A stretch of 64,000 nt of DNA from Pararhizobium sp. IMCC21322 (lineage in GTDB: Bacteria > Pseudomonadota > Alphaproteobacteria > Rhizobiales > GCA-2746425): positions 496,001-560,000 of the forward strand of contig NZ_CP132335.1 in NCBI RefSeq assembly GCF_030758295.1, written 5' to 3'. Positions 30,077 through 40,022 of the stretch are shown in pieces. The position numbers and the translations under genes are program-made. Each line of letters starts with the position of its first letter. Positions within the stretch are counted from its first letter, which is position 1. Under the pieces are notes generated by a model. The model did no database searches. It saw only the letters and a program-made list of their open reading frames with translations, and had not been told where the DNA came from.

Positions 30077-30937
30077 ATGAACGCGCGTAGCAGGCTTTTT
30101 GCCGCGATACTCTTTCTCGGTCCAGCGCTTCTGGCCGTCATTCTGCTGCGTTTGTGGCCAGCAGTCAGCGCCGTTAATGATTCTTTGCTGGCCCCGCGAG
30201 CCGTCACCTACAGCCTGGAAAACTACTTCTTTATTCTGACCGACCCGTCGTTCCAGAACAGTCTGGTCGTGACCCTGATCTATTCGTTGATCGTCAATCC
30301 ACTTCAGATCGCCATAGCCCTTGCATTGGCCCTGCTGGTGAACGCTGCCATTCCGCTCATTGGTTTCTGGCGAACGCTCATTCTGCTACCTGTCGCCATT
30401 CCACAAAGCGTATCGGCTGTTGTCTGGGGGGTTGCGATGCGCCCGGATGGACCGTTGAATGCGGTCCTCGTTGCGCTGGGTTTTGAAGAACAACGCTTTC
30501 TCACCTCGCCGGATCAATCACTTGCCTCGATCATGATTATCGTCAGCTGGATTGGCGTTGGCTACTGGATGATGTTCCTGCTGGCGGGTCTTCAGGATGT
30601 TCCCAAATCGCTGTATGAGGCCATCAAGATTGATGGCGCCAACCGCTTCCAGCAATTCTGGTATGTCACGCTTCCCCAGTTGCGCCGACCGCTGACCTTT
30701 GTGCTGGTCGCGAACACCGTTGCCAATTTTCTGGTTTTCGCGCCGGTTCAGATTCTGACCCAGGGCGGCCCGCAGGGCTCCACCAATCTCATCATGAACG
30801 AAATTTATACGCTGGCTTTTGTCTCTGGTGATCCGGCCAGCGCAGCAGCGGCCACGGTCATCCTGGTATCTGTCGTGCTGCTGGTGGTGATTTTTCAGTT
30901 CCGCATGATGAGTGCGCCAGAGGATACGGATCGATGA
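30077..30937 (+). CDS. ABC transporter permease (MalF/UgpA-like)
   Basis: 286 residues with six membrane helices and the EAA loop EAIKIDGANRFQQFWYVTLP (about 186-205) that contacts the ATPase. It is the first of two carbohydrate-type permeases. The ATG at 30077 is next to a GTG at 30074. It ends in an ATGA overlap with the second permease. Confidence 0.9.
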   Translation: MNARSRLFAAILFLGPALLAVILLRLWPAVSAVNDSLLAPRAVTYSLENYFFILTDPSFQNSLVVTLIYSLIVNPLQIAIALALALLVNAAIPLIGFWRTLILLPVAIPQSVSAVVWGVAMRPDGPLNAVLVALGFEEQRFLTSPDQSLASIMIIVSWIGVGYWMMFLLAGLQDVPKSLYEAIKIDGANRFQQFWYVTLPQLRRPLTFVLVANTVANFLVFAPVQILTQGGPQGSTNLIMNEIYTLAFVSGDPASAAAATVILVSVVLLVVIFQFRMMSAPEDTDR

Positions 30938-31761
30938 GTTATGCCCGCGTCCTGCGCTTTGCGCTGATTGTTGCAATCGCTCTTCTGTTTTTCCTGCCGC
31001 TGTGGTGGGTGGCGGTCAGCGGCATCCGGCCATCTGACGAAGTTTTCAAGTTCTTGTCGCCCATCAGCCCGTGGACTCTCTGGCCGCAGGAGCTCACCTT
31101 TGAACATTTGGTCGAGTTATGGAATGGCGCGTTCCGTGTGGCCATATTCAACTCCATTTACGTGACATTGGTAACCGTGATTGTTGGCCTGGTGGTGTGT
31201 GCCACAGCAGCTTTTGCGCTTGCCGTTATCGACTTTCCGTTTCGCAATGCCGTGTTCATTATCATGGTGGTCAGTTTCCTGATCCCGTTTGATGCCATCG
31301 CCGTGCCACTGTTTAACATCATGCGCGGCCTTGGCCTGCAGAACACCTATACCGGCCTTATTCTGCCAGGCATCGGCAATGGGCTGGCGGTCTTTTTGTT
31401 GCGGCAGTTTTTCCTGGGGATTCCCAAGGAACTGCGTGAAGCCGCGTTTGTCGACGGGATGGGCTGGTTCGGGATCTTTGCAAGGATCTACGTTCCGCTG
31501 TCGGGCCCGGCGTTGGTGAGCGCGGCGCTTATTCTGTTTGTCTTTCAATGGCAGGCCTATCTCTGGCCTCTGCTGATTGCGCCAAATCCGGAATACAAAT
31601 TGGCCGCTGTGGCGATGGCGCAACTGTCCAACATCTACGACCAGAACTTCGGTCTGCTGTTCGCGGCTGCCCTCTTCATCGCGCTGGTTCCGATGGTGGT
31701 GCTGAGCGCATTGCAACGGTTCTACACCGCTTCGGTCGCATCCAGTGGGAGCAAAGAATGA
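30934..31761 (+). CDS. ABC transporter permease (MalG/UgpE-like)
   Basis: 275 residues, six membrane helices, with the EAA loop [20 protein letters not shown] near residues 168-187. The first codons overlap the previous gene by 4 bp, and the stop overlaps the 17-codon ORF that follows (ATGA at 31758). Together with the ATPase it forms a CUT1-type importer. Confidence 0.9.
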   Translation: MSYARVLRFALIVAIALLFFLPLWWVAVSGIRPSDEVFKFLSPISPWTLWPQELTFEHLVELWNGAFRVAIFNSIYVTLVTVIVGLVVCATAAFALAVIDFPFRNAVFIIMVVSFLIPFDAIAVPLFNIMRGLGLQNTYTGLILPGIGNGLAVFLLRQFFLGIPKELREAAFVDGMGWFGIFARIYVPLSGPALVSAALILFVFQWQAYLWPLLIAPNPEYKLAAVAMAQLSNIYDQNFGLLFAAALFIALVPMVVLSALQRFYTASVASSGSKE

Positions 31762-31811
31762 AACCTGCAGCCGATCATCACACAGACCCAAGCCAGGCGA
31801 ACGCGCAATGA
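31758..31811 (+). CDS. 17-codon ORF bridging permease and ATPase genes
   Basis: [17 protein letters not shown], with GGGAG 7 bp before its ATG (31749-31753), a far better ribosome site than that of the ATPase gene. Its start overlaps the permease stop, and its stop overlaps the ATPase start, each as ATGA. It is His/Asp/Pro-rich. It may be a coupling device that feeds ribosomes onto the ATPase start; whether the peptide itself works is unknown. Confidence 0.5.
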   Translation: MKPAADHHTDPSQANAQ

Positions 31812-32890
31812 GCCGAGTAACCCTTACCAATATTCGCAAATCCTATGGATCAACGCAGGTTATCTACGGGGTTGATCTGGATATCGCCGAGGGAGAATTT
31901 GTGGCGCTTGTCGGCCCGTCGGGCTGCGGCAAATCTACATTGCTGCGCATGATTGCAGGTCTGGAACACATCACAGCCGGCGAGATTGAAATCGGCGGCA
32001 GGGTGGTCAATGGGCTGGATCCCAAACAGCGCAACATCGCGATGGTGTTCCAGAACTATGCGCTCTATCCCCACATGACCGTCGAGCAGAACATCTCTCT
32101 CAATTTGCGCCTGTCGCGCATGAACAAGGACGAGATCAAACAGCGCGTGTCCAAGGCAGCAAAGCTGCTGGATATTGAAGACTATATGAGCCGGCGACCC
32201 TCTCAGCTGTCCGGCGGGCAACGTCAGCGGGTTGCGATGGGCCGCGCAATTGTTCGCGATCCGGCGGTCTTCCTGTTTGATGAACCGCTCTCCAACCTTG
32301 ATGCCAAACTGCGCGTGCAGATGCGCGCTGAGATCAAGAACCTGCATCAGAACGTGGGAACAACCTCTGTCTACGTCACCCATGATCAAATCGAGGCGAT
32401 GACATTGGCTGACCGGATTGTGGTGCTGAACGCAGGCCGGATCGAGCAGATTGGCACGCCACTGGAACTTTACGAAACACCGGCCAACCGCTTTGTGGCC
32501 GGTTTCATTGGATCGCCGCCCATGAACATGCTGAAGGCCACTATCTGCGAACAACAGGCCGGAGGACTTGGCGCGCAGATTGGCAACCTTGGCACAATTG
32601 CACTGCCTGAGACCTATGCGATTTCACCTGGCAGGGAGGTCGAGCTGGGCATTCGCCCCGAGCATTTGATTTTGACCGATGACGCGACCGGAATTCCGCT
32701 GACCGTAAACCAGGTCGAACCAACCGGCGCGCTGACGTTTCTCATGCTGGATTGCGCCGGACAGGAAATCGTCGCCAGTGTGAATGGTATGCTCAATCTG
32801 ACACCAGGTGCGAGCGTACGCGTGCGCGCCGATGCAGCACACATCCACCTGTTTTCACCGTCAGACGGTGCGCGGATCGCGCCGGAGTAA
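31808..32890 (+). CDS. ABC transporter ATP-binding protein (MalK/UgpC-like)
   Basis: 360 residues. Walker [10 protein letters not shown] (36-44), signature [14 protein letters not shown], Walker [16 protein letters not shown], and His switch TSVYVTHDQ are all present, followed by a C-terminal TOBE regulatory domain (about 240-360) as in sugar importers. ATG 31808 overlaps the small ORF. It drives the import complex made of the preceding two permeases and the binding protein. Confidence 0.94.
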   Translation: MSRVTLTNIRKSYGSTQVIYGVDLDIAEGEFVALVGPSGCGKSTLLRMIAGLEHITAGEIEIGGRVVNGLDPKQRNIAMVFQNYALYPHMTVEQNISLNLRLSRMNKDEIKQRVSKAAKLLDIEDYMSRRPSQLSGGQRQRVAMGRAIVRDPAVFLFDEPLSNLDAKLRVQMRAEIKNLHQNVGTTSVYVTHDQIEAMTLADRIVVLNAGRIEQIGTPLELYETPANRFVAGFIGSPPMNMLKATICEQQAGGLGAQIGNLGTIALPETYAISPGREVELGIRPEHLILTDDATGIPLTVNQVEPTGALTFLMLDCAGQEIVASVNGMLNLTPGASVRVRADAAHIHLFSPSDGARIAPE

Positions 32891-32951
32891 CTGAGCGTAG
32901 TGAATTTTGGGCCAAACAGGCCTCTTAACAAGCATCAAGGAGTGTAAATCG

Positions 32952-33881
32952 ATGGCCCTGAGTGACGCGCAAAGACTGGACCTTCTCCAATCACCAACGG
33001 GCAAGGTTCGCATGGTGCTGGATACGGACACATATAATGAAATCGATGATCAGTTTGCGGTGGTCCAGGCGCTGCTTTCACCAGAGCGACTGGACGTTCA
33101 GGCGATTTATGCTTGCCCCTTCCACAACGGACGCTCAGATGGCCCCGGGCAGGGCATGGAGTTGAGCTATGAAGAAATCCTGCGCGTTCTGACGCGTATG
33201 GGCCACGCATCTGACGGTTTCGCTTTTCGTGGGGTGACGGAATTTGTCGGTCCTGAAAAAAAGGCCCGTCATGCCGAAGCAGTCGACCATTTGATCGGTT
33301 TGGCGCGTGCATCAAGCACAGAGGACCCGCTTTACGTGGTTGCAATCGGTGCGATCAGCAACATCGCTTCTGCGCTTTTGTTGGCACCCGAAATCGCGGA
33401 GTCCATCGTCGTCGTCTGGCTGGGAGGAAATGCGCCGCATTGGCCCAAAAGCTTTAACCAGCTTGCCTCATTTAATCTTCGACAAGATGTCGGTGGCGCA
33501 CAGGTCTTGCTCGATAGCGGGGTTCCGGTGATCTATGTTCCGGCTTCCGGCGTCACATCCCATTTACGCAGCAATGTCCCCGAAATTGAAAAATACGTCG
33601 AACCTCATGGTGAAATCGGTGCGTTTCTGGCTCAGCGGTTCAAGGAATACAGCACCGACCATAAGGGATGGTCCAAGGAAATCTGGGACATGGCGGCCAT
33701 TGGCTGGCTTCTCAACGCGGACTGGGCCCCCAGCGAAATCATGCCTGCACCTGTTATGGGCGACGACATGACATGGCTGAAAGCCGAGGGCCGCCACCCC
33801 ATGCGCTATGTCGGCCATGTCAACCGCGACGCGATCCTGCGCGACTTTTTCGACAAACTGGAGGCCCATGCCGCAACGTAG
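32952..33881 (+). CDS. Nucleoside hydrolase family protein
   Basis: 309 residues. Nucleoside hydrolases split ribonucleosides into base and ribose. The Ca2+-binding motif at the start is VLDTDTYNEIDDQFA (about 21-35, DTDxxxxxDD), followed by AIGAISNIASALLLAP; the family His/Asp in the C-terminal half is seen as WDMAAIGW. AAGGAGTG lies 7 bp before the ATG. As the last gene of the importer operon it implies uptake of nucleosides and their use as carbon or salvage sources. Confidence 0.85.
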   Translation: MALSDAQRLDLLQSPTGKVRMVLDTDTYNEIDDQFAVVQALLSPERLDVQAIYACPFHNGRSDGPGQGMELSYEEILRVLTRMGHASDGFAFRGVTEFVGPEKKARHAEAVDHLIGLARASSTEDPLYVVAIGAISNIASALLLAPEIAESIVVVWLGGNAPHWPKSFNQLASFNLRQDVGGAQVLLDSGVPVIYVPASGVTSHLRSNVPEIEKYVEPHGEIGAFLAQRFKEYSTDHKGWSKEIWDMAAIGWLLNADWAPSEIMPAPVMGDDMTWLKAEGRHPMRYVGHVNRDAILRDFFDKLEAHAAT

Positions 33882-34563
33882 CAGCAGATAAAATCTGCTT
33901 CGGCCCAAACCACCGGTAAATGAGTCCAGACCCTGTCATTGAGGTGAAAGGTCGCCGGGTTTTCTGAATGGCGCAGGCAGAAACCTCAGCACGGCACCTG
34001 AGTCTTGTATGCTTTAGGCATTTGCATCTGCAAAGTCGCGCACATGCATTCGCCTATCCCGTATTCAAGCTCACTATCAGCAAAGCTGACATGATCGGAT
34101 CAGGCAAAATGACCACTCTCAGAATGGGTTGCAATGTCTTGGTAGGGCGGATTGCGGCCGTTCGCTGCAAGCGCAAACTTGATGGATTATAAGAGCGAAA
34201 GCGGACATTGATGAATGAGCTAGGCTTGCATATTTAGCCCTATCTGCTCGAATGACTGTTTATGGCAAGATGCTGTACGGATTTGAGGTTCATGTTCAGC
34301 CTCCGGCCGTGCGCCTCGAATGGCGCTCTGTCGGACGAGGAAGACGCTGCGATGAACCAGAGATCCGCAACGAGCCCTATGATAACTAAGAGAAAAATAA
34401 TCTATGGCTAAGATTTGGCGACATCGTTCTTGATAAACTGCAAATATCCGCTGAGTTATCGGTATTTCTACTGAAAACTATACGAAGCGCTCCCATCTCC
34501 AACCGCGAACTCGAATATGTCAGAGCCGGAACCACCGATCAGCATATCATCTCCCAAACCAAC
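33882..34563. other. Gene-poor region
   Basis: About 680 bp with only short, unconvincing frames. AGTCCAGACCCT (33923-33934) is the reverse complement of a segment in the 29951 stem-loop. A GCGAAAGCGGACATTGATG run near 34195-34213 resembles decayed sequence; no gene was recognised. It marks the passage from the importer operon into the accessory block. Confidence 0.3.
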
Positions 34564-35535
34564 TTATGGAGCCATCCGGCTTAACAAGTTTTGCTGGAGA
34601 GTTTTGGCTACGAAGGTTGGGTCCTGATTGGGATCCGATACGGTTATGTGAACCACTCCTGCCGGGCGGGCTGTGATGATATGAATATACATACCAAAAT
34701 CCGAAGGTGCCTGTCTTAAATAATGGGTTTCCCCATCTGTAGAATACGGCACGTAGCTGTCATATTCATATTCTTGCTTCTCGCCAAGTTGCGGTTTGTA
34801 GATATTGAACGTCACCGTTCGCTGCCCTGAAACGCCATCTTCAAACATGTTCCACGTGCATGTTGAACTACCTCGTGCGCCCGGTTCCACAATTGCTTGA
34901 TCGCCAACATTGAATGCTGTTCTGAGATCATCTCGAGCCCAAATTTTGCACGCTTCGAACGGCACAGACAGCTCGCGCCTTTGGTGCTGAATATCAGCTA
35001 CACTGTCCATGCGGCGCGCGATTTCATCGGCCGCGGGACGCATTATGAGGGCGTTAGTCTTGAAGCCGAGATACTGCATAAATACCAGCTTACCGCCCAC
35101 TTCAAAACTATAAGCATATGGCAACGGTGTGTCCCACGCGGTATCGTTTAGCACCGCTGCATTGGTACCAGGACCATCTTGTGGCACCAATACCGGATCA
35201 ACGTCAATGTTGAGCCGACGCTCCGAAACAGGCGTTGCGCTTGTCACATCTTCGAGGGTGATGTCGATCGAAAAACCTGCATTGTAGGACCACCGGCAGG
35301 CCGTGTTCGATACCTCCCGGCGGGTGATTTCGAAGTCCGTTCGTACGGATGCAATGATGGTTTCATCGGACACAAACGGGCAAGGGTCAATTTCGATCAT
35401 CGTTGCTGTTTTGCCGGTCGCATCCGCAAATGAGATCGGGGTGTTTGTCAACGGCGCTTCTGCATTTGCTTGCTGAACAAAAACCCCGAGCGCGATTGCG
35501 CTGGCAAAAATTGCTTCTCTGACGTGTTTAGCCAT
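34564..35535 (-). CDS. Secreted protein with two Cys-paired repeats, unknown function
   Basis: 323 residues. A signal peptide is visible (IFASAIALGVFVQQANA, cut near NAEAP). The mature part holds two related segments: IDPCPFVSDETIIASV through NTACRWSYNAGFSIDI (about 51-95), and VPFEACKIWARDDLRTA through SSTCTWNMFEDG (about 195-240). Each has a Cys pair in the form C-x(about 30)-C-x-W, which recalls DUF3558-like lipoproteins. The first segment lies near the N-terminus, so the protein is likely a duplicated fold. Function unknown. It lies beside another secreted protein on the same strand. Confidence 0.6.
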   Translation of the reverse strand: MAKHVREAIFASAIALGVFVQQANAEAPLTNTPISFADATGKTATMIEIDPCPFVSDETIIASVRTDFEITRREVSNTACRWSYNAGFSIDITLEDVTSATPVSERRLNIDVDPVLVPQDGPGTNAAVLNDTAWDTPLPYAYSFEVGGKLVFMQYLGFKTNALIMRPAADEIARRMDSVADIQHQRRELSVPFEACKIWARDDLRTAFNVGDQAIVEPGARGSSTCTWNMFEDGVSGQRTVTFNIYKPQLGEKQEYEYDSYVPYSTDGETHYLRQAPSDFGMYIHIITARPAGVVHITVSDPNQDPTFVAKTLQQNLLSRMAP

Positions 35536-35564
35536 CTGATTTCCCTCGTATTTAGTCGGTTCGC

Positions 35565-36332
35565 CTATGGCCTAATCGTGCTTGCGATACAGATTTCAGC
35601 GTTGAATGGAATAAGCCTCGGACCGCCCGCTTTATGGTCAACCCCTAGATACCAGCTCTCACTGTATGTGCCGGAGAAGACGGTTGAATTCGACAGGCCG
35701 CTAATCTGAATCTCTCCGTCCAATGGTTCCAACCGAAATGTGTTGTCTGGACCACAGCGGTTCGATGGCCGGGTCGTAAATTCGGGGATTTTGAAATTTA
35801 TGGTAACTTTTCCATTGCTCCTGCGGTTGCATACCCGTTGCCCCGTGCAATCCAGTTCTTGTGCTGTGATAGAAAGCGATACGCGACCAACAGTGTCATA
35901 CGCTGTGGGTTCAGCACCTGTATTAACATGAATCCACATTTGAGTGGTGTCATTCTGTCTTCGATCGTTTGAGGTGAAAACATGTTGACCGACCCGGATA
36001 GGGAAATATCGCGTACCGCCGACAATACCGCCCTCATTGATCGAATAGAGCTCGGTGCCCGAGAACTTTAGTCTATCATACTGATCCCTGGCTTCCTGAT
36101 CATAAGCCTGCAGTTCGACGGTCATTTCATGCAATTCGCCCACACCATCGGAATCGCCAGCCTCCAACACTTCGAGACGATGTAAATTACGGACCTCCAC
36201 TCTGTAGATATCTGGCCCGGAACCCAATCGCTGTTGTGATGTCCGTTCACTGGCCATGACCGGCGCGCCAAAAGTCGATATTGTGGCGGCGATCATTCCC
36301 GCGGCAACGCCGAAGCGAAATTGTTTGTACAT
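35565..36332 (-). CDS. Secreted protein with an acidic DSDGVGE loop, unknown function
   Basis: 255 residues from the ATG at 36332, which has GAGGA 7 bp upstream; the longer frame (to 36386) has no such site. The signal peptide is MYKQFRFGVAAGMIAATIST, cut near VMASERT. The mature part has RLEVLEAGDSDGVGELHEMT, whose acidic loop could bind Ca2+, and ELDCTGQRVCNRRSNG with two Cys. A damaged paralogue lies upstream at 36400-36820. Function unknown. Confidence 0.6.
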   Translation of the reverse strand: MYKQFRFGVAAGMIAATISTFGAPVMASERTSQQRLGSGPDIYRVEVRNLHRLEVLEAGDSDGVGELHEMTVELQAYDQEARDQYDRLKFSGTELYSINEGGIVGGTRYFPIRVGQHVFTSNDRRQNDTTQMWIHVNTGAEPTAYDTVGRVSLSITAQELDCTGQRVCNRRSNGKVTINFKIPEFTTRPSNRCGPDNTFRLEPLDGEIQISGLSNSTVFSGTYSESWYLGVDHKAGGPRLIPFNAEICIASTIRP

Positions 36333-36399
36333 GATTTTATTCCTCATTTTACGAAGTTCTATTAGCCGCCAGTCCAAGCGGCACAAACGCGACCACTGT

Positions 36400-36820
36400 T
36401 CATCGCAAGCTGACCACCTGAATTAACGCCTCCAGCGCCAAAACTAATGATTGACCACCACTGGTTACAGGCCGAACTCTGATATCATTGCCGCGCCCAG
36501 AAGATGCATTTAAAGGTTCCGGCACCATGCGCGCGTCATCCGCCATTTGATACGATAGGTATTTGCGCGCTACAAGTGTTATCCCGCCTAGCCGGTATCG
36601 GCATCGAAACCTGATAGGTAACAACGCCGGTGCTTCCGCGATTACAGACACGATCAACGGAACAGTCCAATTCGTGTGCGTCTTCGCATTGCCAAATCTT
36701 ACCCGAACGATCAGAGAGTGGCACGAAGCTCCGGACAATTGATCTTGATTTGAGTAGAATGCCCGACATTGAACCAATGTCAGCTTCAAGAAAATCCTCT
36801 AGTTGAGTTATGTACACCAT
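36400..36820 (-). pseudogene. Damaged paralogue of the neighbouring secreted protein
   Basis: The 5' part of this minus-strand stretch reads HELDCSVDRVCNRGSTGVV followed by DNTC, matching ELDCTGQRVCNRRSNG and the later Cys of the intact gene. After about 36540 similarity resumes only in another frame (PEPLNA where the intact gene has LEPLDG), so a frameshift is likely. There is no signal peptide. The stretch also begins without the first ~110 residues. Confidence 0.5.
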
Positions 36821-37583
36821 AAATATCTGCTAAGGGCCGGATTCCGGACCTTAGCTGCAAGTGCGAGAATTGCAGGCTCAATCTGGGAAGCAGGCCATGA
36901 CGCAGGCATTACGTCGTTCTTGGTTTTCAAGCTCGGGAGCACTGTCCGTCTGCTCCTCTTTGCACTACGTGTTCACGGACCTGCCCCCCGAGGCTCCCGT
37001 CCAGTGGGTCTTATTCCGACATCGGCATAAGACCAATAATGCCGAGGTTCAGATTATGCCGCGCTCTCATGATGGGATGCTGGTTTACTAGGGTTTGTCT
37101 CAAACCTCATCTGCATAAACCTGCTGTACGCCACAGCGGACATTGCGGCATTTAGCAGCGAGTTGACACTTTGAGCCCAATTTGCAGAATACTGCACATT
37201 GGCCGAATGGAATTGAAGCCCACCACGTCAAGCCGACATCATCGTGCAAAAGCACTGATCAATGACCCCCTATTAGAAAGACGCCTCCTGCAGGCAAGTT
37301 GGGCTTTAGAAAAGGGACGGACTTTTTAGTTCAGGGACCACGGGCTGGACATATGACCTCATTGGCCAGACTGCAGATCAAAGAATACTCAAGCAGAGCA
37401 CCGCTTCTGCAAACTGCCGGGAGGGGGCCAATCTCAATTGATGACCTTATTCACCGCACCATTTCTGACGCTAATTCGACTTTCCGGAACAAGTCATGGC
37501 GGACATCAGGTTTCACGATTTGATCTATGTCAAGGCCAACTTGGCGATTCGGTCTAATGTATGGGTCATTGGAGATGTACCCC
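36821..37583. other. Gene-poor region
   Basis: About 760 bp with no convincing gene. AGCGGACATTGCGG near 37135 echoes the decayed motif at 34200. It may be remnant DNA from earlier insertions. No repeat ends or transposase motif were found. Confidence 0.3.
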
Positions 37584-37943
37584 ATGAGACAGTGGAAACT
37601 GCAGCGTCGGATTATCACTCAATCGAATAAGGTTGTGATGATCGTCGCAGTTCTGGCGCTTGTCGTATTGAATGTCTTCGACGGCCATGTAGCGGGCACT
37701 TGGCCACACGACCCCGTTGTTGAACTCGTTCAGATCGATGACAAACCGCTTATGACCAAAGCGCAGGCGAAGACTGATGAGAGCGATTACTGTCAGTCCG
37801 CATTCGGCTGTCATGTCGCGTTAACGGGTGAATTTACGAATTTTGCATGGACTGACTCGAACGATACGTTTTTTGCAGCGCCCTTTGACAAGATGGGATC
37901 GTCTCTGCTGAACGGCCATTTCCGACCTCCCAAACATATCTGA
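37584..37943 (+). CDS. Small membrane-anchored protein, unknown function
   Basis: 119 residues from the ATG at 37584, which has GGAG 11 bp upstream. A basic N-terminus (KLQRRIITQSNK) leads to a membrane helix (about 17-33), then an exported tail with two Cys (ESDYCQSAFGCHVALTG). It is followed 7 bp later by a hairpin. No family was recognised. It could belong to the exported module that follows, or be unrelated. Confidence 0.4.
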   Translation: MRQWKLQRRIITQSNKVVMIVAVLALVVLNVFDGHVAGTWPHDPVVELVQIDDKPLMTKAQAKTDESDYCQSAFGCHVALTGEFTNFAWTDSNDTFFAAPFDKMGSSLLNGHFRPPKHI

Positions 37944-37950
37944 CATACGT

Positions 37951-37970
37951 GCGCCGGCACGCCCCGGCGC
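37951..37970 (+). terminator. GC-rich hairpin after the small membrane protein gene
   Basis: GCGCCGG (37951-37957) and CCGGCGC (37964-37970) with a 6-base loop, beginning 7 bp after the stop at 37943. No T-run follows, so it may only slow transcription or be a half-site. It isolates this gene from the next cluster. Confidence 0.45.
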
Positions 37971-38166
37971 GTTGAATTCCTGATCTTGGAAGCTGTATTT
38001 TTGAAGGCGACGGCCTTTGTTCCGATACCATAGGCGGTGTGTCGTGCTTCGGGAAATGGTGCCGATTGGAGATCGATTGACACGTGAAGTCAGGACAATT
38101 GGCGGGATGATGCAGCAACACTCTCACACATAACGGCCTGGTGGCCGACATCCGGAAGGAAACCCA

Positions 38167-39231
38167 ATGAAGTGTAGAAATTTGAGAAAGGTGCTGGCGA
38201 CGGCATCGGTGGGTGCGCTGATCAGCGGTATGGCTGTCGCGCAGACCGTCTTTATCCCCGAAGGCAGCGCGAATTCCGTTCTGATGGTGGATGCGTCCAC
38301 GGGCAGCGCGATCCGCCGGATTGATGGGTTGGAGGCGGTGCATGGTTTGTCCGGCGCGCCTGGCGTGCCGGTTCTGGTTGCCGGCAGTTATGCCGAGATC
38401 GACCGCGATGACGTTGCCCAGACCGCCCAACCCGAAAGCGTGTCCGCCGATGAACACGCCGCCCATCATGCCCCAACGGCCAAATCCATGGGCCCCGCCG
38501 ACGCGGGCGTGAGCCTGCTCAGCATTCTTGATACACAGACTGGCGAAATACTGCGCCGGATCGAGGTGCCGGGCGCTGTGCATCACACCGCCGTGTCACC
38601 CGATGGCCGGTTTGCAGTCGCGACCCATCCGTCGAATGACGGAATTTCGGTGATCGATTTGAAAAGCTTCAAGATGACTGCGTGGATTCCGACCGGGGCG
38701 ATGCCCAATTACGCGGTTTTTGATGTGGATCGCGGCACCGTTTATGTCTCGAACGCGGGCAACGGCACCGTCAGCGAGGTTGATCTGGCGCGCGGGATCG
38801 TGCGCCGTAACATGGTCGTTGGTGCAGCCCCCGAACACATGGTCATTGATGCTGTAGGGCGTGCACTCTATGTCGCGGACGCTGATGCTGGGCGCGTTTT
38901 GGAACTGGCACTGGAAAGTGGCGAGACGCGCCGCAGCTTCGATCTGGGTGGCGAAATCCACGGCATTGCACTGACCGATGACCGCACGCGCCTGATCGTG
39001 GCCGGGCGGGGCGAAGATATACTTGCGTCGATCGACCTTGCGCGCGGCGTGATCACGACGGTTCCACTTGCGCCCGAGCCCTATCACCTCACCACGATCC
39101 CCGGCACCGGGCGTATCTTCGTCTCGTCGCGCGCCAAGTCCAAAGTCTGGATTATCAATCCAGTCGATCTCAGTGTGACTGGCGAATTTCCGGTGATGGG
39201 CGAAGGCCACCAGATGGTGGTGATGAACTGA
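38167..39231 (+). CDS. Exported YVTN-type beta-propeller protein
   Basis: 354 residues. Signal peptide with cleavage near MAVAQ (about 26). The mature part repeats the propeller strand pattern (for example VHHTAVSPDGRFAVATHP, ISVIDLKSFK, GTVYVSNAGNGTVSEVD) about seven times. A His-rich insert lies at residues 96-102 (EHAAHHA), which could bind metal. AAGGAAACCCA precedes the ATG. It opens a run of five same-strand genes for exported or membrane proteins; likely a periplasmic binding or scaffold protein. Confidence 0.7.
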   Translation: MKCRNLRKVLATASVGALISGMAVAQTVFIPEGSANSVLMVDASTGSAIRRIDGLEAVHGLSGAPGVPVLVAGSYAEIDRDDVAQTAQPESVSADEHAAHHAPTAKSMGPADAGVSLLSILDTQTGEILRRIEVPGAVHHTAVSPDGRFAVATHPSNDGISVIDLKSFKMTAWIPTGAMPNYAVFDVDRGTVYVSNAGNGTVSEVDLARGIVRRNMVVGAAPEHMVIDAVGRALYVADADAGRVLELALESGETRRSFDLGGEIHGIALTDDRTRLIVAGRGEDILASIDLARGVITTVPLAPEPYHLTTIPGTGRIFVSSRAKSKVWIINPVDLSVTGEFPVMGEGHQMVVMN

Positions 39232-39294
39232 GGCCCCACGCCCGGAATCTGACAGGGAACCACATTAGAAGAAGAAGCCAAACAGAGGGAGGAA

Positions 39295-39900
39295 ATGAAG
39301 ATGCTAGAAATGCCCTCAATCATTGCGTCCGCCATAATCGGACTCGTTGCAGGTGCTGACCCATCGCCTGCGCTGGCGCATGAGTTTACCGTGGCGATTG
39401 TCGGCGACGGGTTGGCCGACGATCCTGTCACACATGTCGCCGAGGCCGTGCGCGGCTTCATCGTAGCCACCCGCGAAAACGACGGCCACGCATTTGAAAC
39501 GTCTGACGGGCATCTGGGCGGGCTGGATGTTCAGATATGGGTGCTGCCGCCCGGCGGTGCCGCCGCTGTTGCCGAACTGGTCGGCTCTCCTGCGGAAACA
39601 GCCGATATCGCGCTCCTTCTCGGTCCGGTGCCCTCGGCCATGGGGATCGGCGACGCGGCGCTTGGTCTGGCAACGATATTTGTACGACCAGCGGCCTTGC
39701 CGTCGCCGGACCTTCGCGCAGCCAGCGGGTTTGCGGGACGGTTCAGGGCGCAATTCGGCCACGAGGCAAGCGAGGCAGCAGAGCAAGGCTACAATGCGGC
39801 CCGACGGATCGATCGGGCGATCCGCGCCTCTGGCGATCTGGACCTGCGCGCCACAATCAGGGCGGCGCTGAGCAAAACTGAACGGGGCATGGATTGGTAG
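39295..39900 (+). CDS. Exported protein, possibly a truncated periplasmic-binding-protein-like fold
   Basis: 201 residues with a signal peptide cut near ALAHEF. The mature start HEFTVAIVGDGLADDP, then RGFIVATREND and GHLGGLDVQIWVLPPGGAAAV, resembles the first lobe of type-1 periplasmic binding proteins, and the C-terminal part (FAGRFRAQFGHEASEAAEQG) resembles the last helix region of the same. The usual length is ~350, so it is short. Substrate unknown. Part of the exported module. Confidence 0.5.
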   Translation: MKMLEMPSIIASAIIGLVAGADPSPALAHEFTVAIVGDGLADDPVTHVAEAVRGFIVATRENDGHAFETSDGHLGGLDVQIWVLPPGGAAAVAELVGSPAETADIALLLGPVPSAMGIGDAALGLATIFVRPAALPSPDLRAASGFAGRFRAQFGHEASEAAEQGYNAARRIDRAIRASGDLDLRATIRAALSKTERGMDW

Positions 39901-40022
39901 ACCGCCCCGTATTGCTCCACTGGATCCGAAAACAAGGCTACCCGGCTCGTTTGAAAAAAGAACCACCAAGCGAAATCGACGCTGAAAAGACAAAACCAAA
40001 CTAAAAATGGAAAGGACATTCA

